DNA from: Hamadaea sp.
GTDB lineage: Bacteria; Actinomycetota; Actinomycetes; Mycobacteriales; Micromonosporaceae
Reading direction: 5' to 3'
Assembly: GCF_013362815.1 (NCBI RefSeq)
Contig: NZ_JABFVK010000015.1
Coordinates: 1-64,000, forward strand
DNA: 64,000 nucleotides
Shown here: positions 8,561-16,562 of the stretch, piece by piece
Numbering within the stretch: the first letter of the stretch is position 1
How the letters are laid out: each line of letters starts with the position of its first letter
Made by a program: the position numbers and the translations under genes
Notes under the pieces: model-generated
The model's database searches: none
What the model saw: the letters and a program-made list of their open reading frames with translations, nothing else
What the model was told of the DNA's origin: nothing

Positions 8561-8625
8561 GCTGCAGATCACGGTTACGCAGGCCAAAACCGACTCGGGA
8601 AGCCTGCGTAACCGTGATCTGCAGC
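8561..8625. repeat. Palindromic intergenic element, family A copy 1
   Basis: Perfect 24-bp inverted repeat (arms 8561-8584 and 8602-8625, arm starts GCTGCAGATCACGGTTACGC) with a 17-nt loop, between the convergent korB and GNAT genes. The same arm sequence recurs at 41498, 44008 and 57183. It could terminate both genes. Confidence 0.85.
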
Positions 8626-8639
8626 TAACGGGGGGAGCG

Positions 8640-9566
8640 TCAGGAGAGGACTAGGCGTACGGCGAACTGCCGGTAGCCGAGCCGCCGGAAGGTGTTCGCC
8701 ATCGGCACGTTGCCGAGGTCGGTGTCGGCGGCGATCCGGTCCGCCCCGAGGTCGACCAGGTCGGCAGTGATCTCGGCGAGCAGGTCGGCGGCGTACGCGT
8801 GACCGCGGTGCTCCGGCACGACGCCGAGGAACCCGACGACGGGTCCGCCGTTGTTGCGCGACGGGATGCCGAAGCCGACGAGGTCACCGGCGGAGTCGTA
8901 GGCGAGCTTCCACCAGGATCGCTCGCCCGGCATCTCCTTGTACATGTCCAGGTCTTCCTGGGCGTACCCGGCCAGCCCGGCGCGGGCGATCGCATCGTGG
9001 GTGTTGGCGTCGAGGCTGCCCGCCGCGACTCGCTGGAAGACGTCCAGGAACGCCTGGTCGTCCGGCTCCGCCCGGAAGGTCAACCGGGTGGAACGCTCCG
9101 GCACCGGAGTGTCGGAGAGCCATTCGAACCGCAGTCGCTCCAGCTCCTGAGTCATGCCTGCCGCTCTCGCCGCAGCCGAGCGGGTGGCCAGGGCGGACTG
9201 GATCGCGGCGTCGGAACGCCAGTCCGGGGGCAGGAAGATGTGATACGACGGGGGCTCTTCCCCCGCCGGTGCGGTCGAGGTGACCTGCCGGATCAGCTCC
9301 GTCCACAGCGTCACGGAATCCGTTCGGTCTGGCAGTGCGTACAAGCCGTCCAAAGCGAACGGTCTGGACGCGCCGGGAAAGCTCCACCACACCGCGGCCG
9401 CGACCAGGCGGCCGCCCTCTTCCGCGACCCAGGTGAAATCGTGGCGATATTGGCCCGCGGCCAGGAGTTCGGTGTAGCGCGCGGGGTGAGCGGTGTTGAC
9501 GGACTGATCACCGAGCAGGTTGACGAGCTGGTCGAGGTCGTCCTCGACCGAGGTACGGATGAGCAA
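8640..9566 (-). CDS. GNAT-family N-acetyltransferase (double-domain length)
   Basis: 308-residue acetyltransferase. The C-terminal GNAT core carries the acetyl-CoA motif VVGFLGVVPEHRGHAYAADL (about 248-267) and the final NVPMANTFRRLGY. The N-terminal half looks like a degenerate second GNAT domain. The only upstream start in frame is TTG at 9566, three bases after GGAGGA, an unusual but well supported start. A 16-residue leader ORF and a consensus promoter lie upstream. The substrate is unknown. It is not clearly MshD by sequence. Confidence 0.8.
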   Translation of the reverse strand: MLIRTSVEDDLDQLVNLLGDQSVNTAHPARYTELLAAGQYRHDFTWVAEEGGRLVAAAVWWSFPGASRPFALDGLYALPDRTDSVTLWTELIRQVTSTAPAGEEPPSYHIFLPPDWRSDAAIQSALATRSAAARAAGMTQELERLRFEWLSDTPVPERSTRLTFRAEPDDQAFLDVFQRVAAGSLDANTHDAIARAGLAGYAQEDLDMYKEMPGERSWWKLAYDSAGDLVGFGIPSRNNGGPVVGFLGVVPEHRGHAYAADLLAEITADLVDLGADRIAADTDLGNVPMANTFRRLGYRQFAVRLVLS

Positions 9567-9602
9567 GATTCCTCCACAGGGGAGGCGCGCCGGCGGCCGC
9601 GG

Positions 9603-9653
9603 TCAGATCGCGGTGCCCTTCGGGGCCCGACGCGCCATATCGACGGTACGCAT
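9603..9653 (-). CDS. Candidate 16-residue leader peptide upstream of GNAT gene
   Basis: The tiny ORF MRTVDMARRAPKGTAI starts at the ATG at 9651-9653 and has a very strong ribosome site (GAGAGGAGG, centred near 9661). It lies between a consensus promoter (9717-9745) and the GNAT gene, 36 bases before that gene. It is basic and has no hydrophobic stretch. A regulatory leader peptide or small protein is inferred; I do not recognise it. Confidence 0.5.
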   Translation of the reverse strand: MRTVDMARRAPKGTAI

Positions 9654-9716
9654 CGCGACCTCCTCTCTGCGCTCGACGTCGCGCGGTTGACGACCGGCGA
9701 CGGGCTACGGCAGCTG

Positions 9717-9747
9717 ACGCTAAATGACCTTGGCGTCAGCGTCAAGG
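9717..9747. promoter_or_regulatory. Promoter with MerR-type palindromic operator
   Basis: The minus strand reads TTGACG (9740-9745), 17 bases, TAGCGT (9717-9722), a near-consensus sigma-70-type promoter pointing to the leader ORF and GNAT gene. Over the -35 lies a 20-bp palindrome, CCTTGGCGTCAGCGTCAAGG (9728-9747), whose form resembles MerR-family operators. The plus strand faces the phospholipase gene, so both genes may be controlled from here. Confidence 0.55.
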
Positions 9748-9827
9748 GATCTAGACCGGACGGGGTCTCGGACTTACATTGCTAATCACCAATGCGCACC
9801 ACCCACCTACACCCCCGAGGTGACGTG

Positions 9828-10376
9828 ATGTCCCGTACCCGCCTGGCCCGGTGGGCCACTCCCCTGCTCAGCGCACTGCTCGTCCTCGGCGTCGCAGCGC
9901 CCGCCGCCGCGGCCACCTTCGAGCAGAAGGTCGCCGTCGTCACCGGCTTCACGCAGGACTCGCTGTCCAGCTACAACTCCTGGCTGTCCGCCCGGAACAA
10001 CCAGGCCGCCTGGGCGGACTACGAGCTGGACTGGTCGACCGACCTCTGCTCCAGCTCGCCGGACAACCCGCTCGGCTTCGACTTCAAGCTGTCGTGCGCC
10101 CGCCATGACTTCGGCTACCGCAACAACAAGAAGCTGGGCATCTTCACCTCGACCGTCAAGGCCCGGGTCGATCTGGCCTTCTACAACGACCTCAAGCGCA
10201 AGTGCGCCACCTACAGCTGGGTGGTCCGCCCGGCCTGCTACAGCCTGGCCTGGACGTACTACGAGGCGGTGAAGAACTTCGGCTCGCTCGCCGCGGTGAA
10301 GCAGGCCGACCTCGACAAGGCCGCCAAGATCAAGGCCGACGCGCTGGCCAAGCAGCCGACGCGCTCAAGGGCGTAA
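9828..10376 (+). CDS. Secreted phospholipase A2
   Basis: Exported prokaryotic PLA2 that hydrolyses sn-2 acyl chains of phospholipids, 182 residues. The signal peptide is MSRTRLARW then a hydrophobic core, with cleavage around GVAAPAAAA/TF (residue 29). The Ca-dependent catalytic motif is LSCARHDFGYRNN, with His93 and Asp94. Four cysteines (74, 90 and two near 141-149) fit the two disulfides of the family. ATG at 9828 was chosen because it gives a clean signal peptide after CGAGGTGA; an ATG at 9792 in the same frame would add 12 residues. The gene stands alone. Confidence 0.88.
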   Translation: MSRTRLARWATPLLSALLVLGVAAPAAAATFEQKVAVVTGFTQDSLSSYNSWLSARNNQAAWADYELDWSTDLCSSSPDNPLGFDFKLSCARHDFGYRNNKKLGIFTSTVKARVDLAFYNDLKRKCATYSWVVRPACYSLAWTYYEAVKNFGSLAAVKQADLDKAAKIKADALAKQPTRSRA

Positions 10377-10396
10377 GCCCCGGTCGGCCGCGTCGG

Positions 10397-13105
10397 TCAC
10401 GAGTTCTCGGGCTGCGACACTCCGTCGAGCAGAACCGTCAGCTCGTGATCGACGCGGCGCGGCGCCTCGATGTCCAGGGCCAGCGAGGACGCGTCCTCCA
10501 GGCTCATCGTCGACCCGCGCGCCCAGGCCGCGTCGAAGGCCGCGTCGCCCAAGGCCGCCCGGCTCACCGCCTGCTGCGCGGTCCAATAAGGGCCGAAGAT
10601 CCCCGGCCCGCGACACAACCGGGCCTTGGCCGCGGCGGCGGCTCCGAAGAGAGTCGCGGCCATTTCATGATCACCACCGAGTACGCAACGCGCCGCCATC
10701 GCGCTCACCGCCACGCAGGCCCGGGAATGGAAGCCGTAAGACATCCGGGATCGCAGCGCGATGGACAGGTGGTCGTGGGCCGCGACCAGGTCTCGCCGGC
10801 CCAACGCCGCCATGCCCAGCAGCAGGTCCACCGTGCGGCGTCCGCGCTCGGCCGGACGCAGCGCCTCGACCGGGCGGGCCGTCGCGAGCAGTTCGGCGGC
10901 TTCGGCGTACGCCCCGCGCAGCCACAGAAGTTCGGCGAGGTTGTAGATCGCGAACAACGCGTCGGCGGTCACCTCACGCGGGCCCGCCCAGGTCAGCAGA
11001 TCACGGCAGAGCTGCTCCGCCTCGGTCGCCTTGCCCAGGGAGACCAGCGGTCCGGGCTGACCGGCGAGCACCCGGGCGACTGTGCCGGCGTCACCGCTGC
11101 GGCGGGCGGCGACCTCGGCGCGCTGGGCGAACCGGATCTCCTCGCTGGTCTCGCCGTCGGCGCAGGCGTGCATCGAATGCGCGTAGTACACCAGCGCCAG
11201 CTCGCGGTCGGGCACCTGCTCGCCGGTCTCGGCCAGCCGCGAGTAGAGCCGGAAATGCCAGAGCCGGCCCTCTCGGGCCAGGCCGCGCTCGCGCCACCAC
11301 TGATCCAGTCCACTGGCGATCCGCAGCCCGAACCGGGCGCTCCCACCGGTGACGCACCAGCGCAGAGCGGCGCGCAACTCGGCAGCCAGCGGATCGAGCG
11401 AGTACATCGACAGCGTCACCGGACGGCCGTCGGCGCCCTGTTGCGCCCGTTCGAGCCGGTGCAACGCCCAGCGCAGGTGGCGATCGCGGACGGCGCGTTC
11501 CTCGCCTTCGGCGGTCAGACAGCGGCTCGCGAACGCCCGGATCGGGTCGAGCATGCGGTATTCCGACCGGCCCGTGTCCCGCCCGACCTGCAACAGCGAC
11601 TTGTCGACCAAGGTGGCCAGGGTGTCCAGCGGATCACCGTCCACCCACCACTCGACCGTCTGCAGGTCGACCGGGCCGGCGAAGACCGACAGCCCGCGCA
11701 GCAGGGCGGCGGCGGCCGGCGGCAGCGTACGGTAGGACCAGTCCACTGTGGCCTGAAGGGTGGCGTGCCGCCCACTCGGCTCACCCAGCGCCATCGCGGT
11801 GCCGTCGATCGCGCCCAGCGGGTCGGGTGCCTTGCCGTCGAGCTCGTTCTCCAGGCGGTCGGCCAATTCGCTCGCCGACAGTACGCGTAGCCGGGCAGCG
11901 GCCAGCTCCAACGCCAGCGGCAGCCCGTCGAGGCGAGTGGCGACCCGGCCCAGGGAACGGATCTCGGACTCGGCCGGGGCTCGGCCGCCCCGCGCCGCGG
12001 TGGTTCGTTCGACCAGCAGCGCGACGGAGTCAGCGCGCTCCGCGCCGGGCCCGGGTTCGAGGCCGAGCGGCGGAATCCGCCACACCACCTCCCCCGGTAC
12101 GCTCAACGGCTCCCGGCTGGTGGTGAGGACTTGCACGCCCCGACCGGCCGTCAGCAGTTGAGCGATCACGGCGCGTACGCCCGGCAGCTGTGCCTCGCAG
12201 GTGTCGAGCACCAACAGCATCCGGCGAGCTGCGGCGTACTCGACGAGGGTGTCGAGCACCGGCTTGCCGGGTTCGGGGCGCAGACCCAGCGTGTTCATCA
12301 GGGTGAACGCGACCAGACCGGGATCGCTGATGGTCGCCATGTCCAGCAGCCACACCCCGTCGGGGAACTGTCCGACCAGGTCACCGGCCACCTCGACGGC
12401 GAGCCGGGTCTTGCCGGCTCCGCCCGAGCCGACGACCGTCACGAGCCGCTGATGAGTGGCGAGATCGGACAGCTCGGCGCGTTCGGTGGCGCGGCCGACG
12501 AACGGCGTGATCGCCGACGGCAGGTTGTGTGCGGGAGCCTGCGACGTCCGCAGCCGGGGGAAGTGCCGGGTGAGACCCGGTGCGACCAACTGGAACAGCC
12601 GCTCGTGCCCGTCGAACCCGCGCAACTTGTGCAGACCGAGGTCAAGCAGCCAGGTCTCGTCGGGCAGCCGCCGCGTCCGGCCGGCCGTCGCCTCGGACAA
12701 CAGGATCTGCCCGCCATGGGCGGCGTTGGCGACCCGGGCCGCCCGATGAACCTCGTGACTGGCGTACTCCCCGGCGTGGGGCTGGGCGAATCCGGTGTGC
12801 AGTCCCATGCGGACTCGCGGCATGGCCTGCTCGCTCGGCCACGCGTACGCGGCCAGATCCCGCTGGCCTTCGGCGCAGGCCAGGACGGCGGCCTCGGGGT
12901 CGGTGAAGACGAAGAAGTAGGAGTCGCCCTCGGTGAACAGCTCGACGCCGTCAGCCCGCTGGAGTGCAGACCGCAACAATCGCCGGTGCTCGGCGAGCAC
13001 CGGTCGATAGCCGTTTCCAAGCATCTGAGCCAGCCGGGTCGAGCCTTCGATGTCCGTGAACAGGAAGGTCACCAACCCGCTAGGCAGATGCCGATCTGCC
13101 GACAC
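10397..13105 (-). CDS. Adenylate/guanylate cyclase-like domain fused to NB-ARC-type ATPase and helical repeats
   Basis: 902-residue cytosolic multidomain protein. Residues 11-175 form a class III nucleotide cyclase domain (LFTDIEGSTRL with metal Asp18; FTEGDSYFFVF with Asp61; MGLHTG). A STAND/NB-ARC-like ATPase follows, with Walker A VGSGGAGKTRLA at about 226-236 and Walker B-like MLLVLDTCE. The C-terminal half is rich in helical, TPR-like repeats. There is no DNA-binding HTH at the end, unlike similar mycobacterial LuxR fusions. GTG at 13105 follows GGAGG. Whether the cyclase is active cannot be told by eye; the usual substrate Lys is not obvious. Confidence 0.82.
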   Translation of the reverse strand: MSADRHLPSGLVTFLFTDIEGSTRLAQMLGNGYRPVLAEHRRLLRSALQRADGVELFTEGDSYFFVFTDPEAAVLACAEGQRDLAAYAWPSEQAMPRVRMGLHTGFAQPHAGEYASHEVHRAARVANAAHGGQILLSEATAGRTRRLPDETWLLDLGLHKLRGFDGHERLFQLVAPGLTRHFPRLRTSQAPAHNLPSAITPFVGRATERAELSDLATHQRLVTVVGSGGAGKTRLAVEVAGDLVGQFPDGVWLLDMATISDPGLVAFTLMNTLGLRPEPGKPVLDTLVEYAAARRMLLVLDTCEAQLPGVRAVIAQLLTAGRGVQVLTTSREPLSVPGEVVWRIPPLGLEPGPGAERADSVALLVERTTAARGGRAPAESEIRSLGRVATRLDGLPLALELAAARLRVLSASELADRLENELDGKAPDPLGAIDGTAMALGEPSGRHATLQATVDWSYRTLPPAAAALLRGLSVFAGPVDLQTVEWWVDGDPLDTLATLVDKSLLQVGRDTGRSEYRMLDPIRAFASRCLTAEGEERAVRDRHLRWALHRLERAQQGADGRPVTLSMYSLDPLAAELRAALRWCVTGGSARFGLRIASGLDQWWRERGLAREGRLWHFRLYSRLAETGEQVPDRELALVYYAHSMHACADGETSEEIRFAQRAEVAARRSGDAGTVARVLAGQPGPLVSLGKATEAEQLCRDLLTWAGPREVTADALFAIYNLAELLWLRGAYAEAAELLATARPVEALRPAERGRRTVDLLLGMAALGRRDLVAAHDHLSIALRSRMSYGFHSRACVAVSAMAARCVLGGDHEMAATLFGAAAAAKARLCRGPGIFGPYWTAQQAVSRAALGDAAFDAAWARGSTMSLEDASSLALDIEAPRRVDHELTVLLDGVSQPENS

Positions 13106-13287
13106 GAAAACCTCCGCCCCCCTGGAAGTCGGTTCATGGTTTCCGACGCCGAGGTCCTAGCGCCATCGCCGGAACGGATGGCAAGTGATCCATCCAAGGT
13201 CCTACCCGGTTCGGGCAGACCCCGCGGTCGCGGCGTCGGCGTGCACCTCACAAAACGAGGACCAGGGCGGCTAGATGTGGCCCGAAC

Positions 13288-13315
13288 GGCCAGATCTGGC
13301 CGCATGGGCCATACT
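13288..13315 (+). promoter_or_regulatory. Palindrome plus -10 box before transglycosylase gene
   Basis: A 14-bp palindrome GGCCAGATCTGGCC (13288-13301) ends eight bases before CATACT (13310-13315). CATACT is itself seven bases before the GTG start, which fits a leaderless promoter with an overlapping operator. Confidence 0.4.
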
Positions 13316-13322
13316 CGACGGC

Positions 13323-14264
13323 GTGACGACCCCTGAACCCACCCGCGAACCCGAGACCCCTCCGGCCGCGCCGCCGTCCGGGGAGCAGTCCGGGAAACAG
13401 TCCGTCCCGAAGGTGCGTCCCGCGGTGGCGGCCGCCGGGCGCAAGGTCGCCGAAGGCGGGCGTACCGCGATGGGAGCGGCGCGGCGGCCCCAGGGTCGCC
13501 TGATCGCGGGCGGTCTGTTCGTCACCGCCATCGTCACCGCGGTGGTACTGGTCGCCGTGTGGCTCGCCCCGTCGGGCGGCGTACCCACGGCTCAGGAGAG
13601 TTCGGCGTCCGCCGGGCCGACCTCGGCCGCACCGTCATCCACGGGCGAGGCGAGTTTCAGCCCGACCCCGACCACCAGTTCGTCACCGCTCCCGCCGAAC
13701 TCCGGCCTCACCGAATGGGCCGACAAGCTCGCGGTCAAGGTGGAGATCCCGCCGGTGGCGCTGCGCGCTTACGCGTACGCCGAATATGTGCTGACCAACC
13801 GCAAGCCGGCGTGCAACCTCCACTGGACGACGATCGCCGCGATCGGCAAGATCGAGACCAACCACGGCCGGGTCGGCGCGTCGACGCTGGGACCGGACGG
13901 GCGCGTCCTGCCCCCGATCGTCGGGCCGGCGCTGGACGGCAAGGCGGGCCGGGCCAAGGTCACCGACACCGACGCGGGCGCGCTGGACAACGACCGCGCC
14001 TGGGACCACTCCGTGGGACCGCTGCAATTCCTCCCGGCCGCCTGGCGAACGTTCGCCGTCGATGCGGACGGTGACGGAATCGTCGATCCGAACGACATTG
14101 ACGATGCGGCACTGGCGACCGCCACGAAACTTTGCGAAGCTAATAAGGACCTGTCACAAGCAGCGAATTGGAACGCGGCGATAAAGACGTTTCCCGATCT
14201 CTCGGCCAAAGTGCAGCAGGTTTTCGACGCCGCGAACACCTACGGGCAGAAGAGCCGAACATGA
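13323..14264 (+). CDS. Membrane-anchored lytic transglycosylase (MltB/SLT_2-like)
   Basis: Murein-cleaving enzyme anchored at the membrane. From the GTG at 13323 it has 313 residues: a Pro/Ala-rich cytoplasmic start, one membrane helix (about 60-82), a Ser/Thr/Pro linker, then a transglycosylase domain. The catalytic-type Glu lies in AIGKIETNHGRVG. SVGPLQFLPAAW is the signature of the SLT_2 group, and DADGDGIVDPNDIDDAA resembles an EF-hand-like calcium loop. The frame continues upstream to an ATG at 13275, but the leaderless GTG fits the promoter better. Likely role: peptidoglycan remodelling during growth. Confidence 0.82.
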   Translation: MTTPEPTREPETPPAAPPSGEQSGKQSVPKVRPAVAAAGRKVAEGGRTAMGAARRPQGRLIAGGLFVTAIVTAVVLVAVWLAPSGGVPTAQESSASAGPTSAAPSSTGEASFSPTPTTSSSPLPPNSGLTEWADKLAVKVEIPPVALRAYAYAEYVLTNRKPACNLHWTTIAAIGKIETNHGRVGASTLGPDGRVLPPIVGPALDGKAGRAKVTDTDAGALDNDRAWDHSVGPLQFLPAAWRTFAVDADGDGIVDPNDIDDAALATATKLCEANKDLSQAANWNAAIKTFPDLSAKVQQVFDAANTYGQKSRT

Positions 14265-14340
14265 CCATGAGTAGTCGAGCATGCACTGTGGAGAAAACTT
14301 AGGCCTTCCCAAGGCACCTTGCAGCGTGCAAGCTGAACAG

Positions 14341-15363
14341 GTGAAGGTTCGCGAGTGGGATCCCCGAGTCGCGACGGCCACCGAGATAACCACCGTGGTA
14401 GAGACGCTCAACACTGTGATGAGCGTCGACCTCCCCGATGACCCGTCGTGGCGCGATGTGCTGATGCGTGAATATCTCTCGGTCACCATGCCGGGCGAAC
14501 GCAAGATCACCTGGATCGCCGAGAAAGAGGAAGGCGATCTCGCCCGGGGCATCCCGCTGCTGGGCTTCGCGAGCATCCTGCTGCTCGGCGACATCGGCGT
14601 GGTCGAGTGCATCGTCCACCCCGAAATGCGCAAGCAAGGGCTCGGCCGGACACTTCTGCATGCGGTAGTCAGCCGCGCCCACGCCGAGAAGTTCCAGGCG
14701 ATCGGCGTCGAGGTCCCCGGCGGCACCCCAGGGGTCGAGTTCTACACCGGCCTCGGCTTCCGCAAGGCGTTCACCGAGCAGCGCAGTGTGCTCGACCTCG
14801 ACACCGTCGACTGGTACGCGCTGGGCGAGCTGGCCAACGGCGTCGCCACCGGCTACACCATCCGGTTCTACCCGGATTCGCCGCCCGACGAGCTGATCGA
14901 GGCGTACGCCGCGGCCAAGGCCGAGGTGCAGGACGTCGATCTCGGTGATCTCGACCTGCGACCGAGCTCCTACGAGCCGGATCGGTTACGGGCGAGCCTG
15001 GCTTGCCTCCACGCGCGCGGGCTGCGGCCGTACATCGTCGTGGCGGTACATGAGACCACCGGCGTGGTCGCCGGGCTCACCGAGGTCGTGGTGCCGGAAC
15101 AGCGCCCGATGCGCGCCGATCAGTACGACACCGTCGTCGTCCCCGCTCATCGGGGCTACGGCGTCGGCCGGGCGATCAAGGCGCGGATGCTGTTCGAGCT
15201 GCGCTCGGCGGTGCCGTCGCTGCGTCAGGTGCAGACTTGGAACGCGGCGGTCAACGAGCCCCTGCTCAAGGTCAACGCCGAGCTCGGCTTCAGCGCCGAC
15301 CGCGACTGGCTGGAGTTCGAGGCCGACGTGCCGGATCTCGCTCGCGTCCTGGGCATCGCCTGA
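14341..15363 (+). CDS. Tandem-domain GNAT N-acetyltransferase
   Basis: 340-residue protein with two GNAT folds. Domain one has VECIVHPEMRKQGLGRTLL (near residue 83), and domain two has TVVVPAHRGYGVGRAIKARM (near residue 263) followed by NEPLLKVNAELGF. Such tandem GNATs are common in actinobacteria and often modify small molecules; the substrate is unknown. The start is uncertain: GTG at 14341 gives the natural beginning VKVREWDP, while an ATG at 14281 lies in frame. No strong ribosome site is seen for either. Convergent with hemB. Confidence 0.78.
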   Translation: MKVREWDPRVATATEITTVVETLNTVMSVDLPDDPSWRDVLMREYLSVTMPGERKITWIAEKEEGDLARGIPLLGFASILLLGDIGVVECIVHPEMRKQGLGRTLLHAVVSRAHAEKFQAIGVEVPGGTPGVEFYTGLGFRKAFTEQRSVLDLDTVDWYALGELANGVATGYTIRFYPDSPPDELIEAYAAAKAEVQDVDLGDLDLRPSSYEPDRLRASLACLHARGLRPYIVVAVHETTGVVAGLTEVVVPEQRPMRADQYDTVVVPAHRGYGVGRAIKARMLFELRSAVPSLRQVQTWNAAVNEPLLKVNAELGFSADRDWLEFEADVPDLARVLGIA

Positions 15364-15386
15364 CCGACGCCCCCACCGCCCGGACT

Positions 15387-15469
15387 GCAAGATCCGCGCT
15401 GGATCACCGATCTGGGGCGAATCTTGCCTCAAGATTCGACCGTGATCCCTGATCCGGCGCCGATCTTGC
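15387..15469. repeat. Palindromic intergenic element, family B copy 1
   Basis: Imperfect long inverted repeat between a GNAT gene and hemB. The outer arms GCAAGATCCGCGCTGGATCA (15387-15406) and their near complement end at 15469. The inner arms GGCGAATCTTG and AAGATTCG form the centre. It shares GATCAGGG and TCGAATCTT blocks with 31676 and 36992. Confidence 0.75.
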
Positions 15470-15478
15470 GAGTGCTGA

Positions 15479-16459
15479 TCAGAGCTGGTGCAGACGGCGG
15501 GCGGCGTCCACTGCCCAGTAGGTGAGGATCATGGAGGCGCCGGCGCGCTTGATCGAGTGCAGCGTCTCCATCATGACCCGGTCGCGATCGAGCCAGCCGT
15601 TCGCCGCGGCCGCCTCGACCATGGCGTACTCCCCGCTGACCTGATAGGCCGCGACGGGCACGTCCACCCGCTGCCGGACGGCCGACACGACGTCCAGGTA
15701 GGGCAGCGCCGGCTTCACCATCACCATGTCGGCGCCCTCGGCGACGTCGAGCTCCACCTCGCGGAGCGACTCCCGCAGGTTGGCCGGGTCCTGCTGGTAC
15801 GCCCGCCGGTCGCCCTCCAGCGAGGACTCCACCGCGTCACGGAAGGGCCCGAAGAAGGCCGACGCGTACTTCACGGCGTACGCGAGGATGGAGACGTCGA
15901 TGTAGCCCGCGTCGTCCAGCGCCCGGCGTACCACGCCGACCTGGCCGTCCATCATTCCCGACGGTCCCACGACGTGCACTCCGGCCGCCGCCTGCGCAAC
16001 CGCCATCTTCGCGTACGCGTCGAGGGTCGCGTCGTTGTCGACGTTTCCGGAGGCGTCGAGCACCCCACAATGCCCGTGCGAAGTGAACTCGTCCAGGCAG
16101 AGGTCGCCCATCACCACAGTCGAGTCGCCGACCTCGGCGACGACATCCCGAATGGCGACGTTGAGAATGCCCGAAGGATCGATGCCCCCGGAACCCGACG
16201 CGTCCTTACGCTCGGGAATCCCGAACAGCATGATCCCACCGACGCCAGCCTCAACCGCCTCAACAGCAGCCTTCCGCAACGACTCGCGCGAGTGCTGAAC
16301 GACCCCAGGCATGGAAGCAATGGGCCGCGGCTCGGCCAACCCCTCCTTGACGAACATGGGAAGGATCAACTCAGCCGGATGCAGCCGAGTCTCCGAAACC
16401 AGCCGCCGCATCGCCCCACTGCTACGAAGTCGACGCATCCGAATCTCAGGAAACCCCAT
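15479..16459 (-). CDS. hemB: Delta-aminolevulinic acid dehydratase (porphobilinogen synthase)
   Basis: Condenses two aminolevulinate molecules to porphobilinogen in haem and corrinoid synthesis. It has 326 residues from the ATG at 16459, which follows GGGAGAGGG. A TTG further upstream (16483) is less likely. Active-site lysines appear in [10 protein letters not shown] and [10 protein letters not shown]. The metal-site segment reads [15 protein letters not shown], so it has Cys-Asp-Cys instead of the three cysteines of the zinc type, a variant I associate with actinobacteria. It is separated from the upstream cobA/hemD by a 68-base hairpin element, so it may be transcribed only partly with the hem operon. 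Confidence 0.95.
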   Translation of the reverse strand: MGFPEIRMRRLRSSGAMRRLVSETRLHPAELILPMFVKEGLAEPRPIASMPGVVQHSRESLRKAAVEAVEAGVGGIMLFGIPERKDASGSGGIDPSGILNVAIRDVVAEVGDSTVVMGDLCLDEFTSHGHCGVLDASGNVDNDATLDAYAKMAVAQAAAGVHVVGPSGMMDGQVGVVRRALDDAGYIDVSILAYAVKYASAFFGPFRDAVESSLEGDRRAYQQDPANLRESLREVELDVAEGADMVMVKPALPYLDVVSAVRQRVDVPVAAYQVSGEYAMVEAAAANGWLDRDRVMMETLHSIKRAGASMILTYWAVDAARRLHQL

Positions 16460-16494
16460 TTGCCCTCTCCCAATCCGGCTCAACCCGTGGGTTC

Positions 16495-16562
16495 GGAGCC
16501 ACTTGGGTGAGTCGCGGAGGGATCAAGCCTGACCGCCCGGAGCGACTCACCCAAGTGGCTCC
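16495..16562. repeat. Palindromic intergenic element (single copy here) between cobA/hemD and hemB
   Basis: Perfect 21-bp inverted repeat: arms 16495-16515 (starts GGAGCCACTTGGGTGAGTCG) and 16542-16562 with a 26-nt loop. It begins at the stop of cobA/hemD and may attenuate read-through into hemB. It resembles families A-C in placement, not in sequence. Confidence 0.75.

Noticed and set aside
8561-8625. tRNA or structured RNA gene
   Set aside because: It folds to one long perfect hairpin, not a cloverleaf, and recurs in other gaps with variable loops. I found no tRNA or rRNA in the window.
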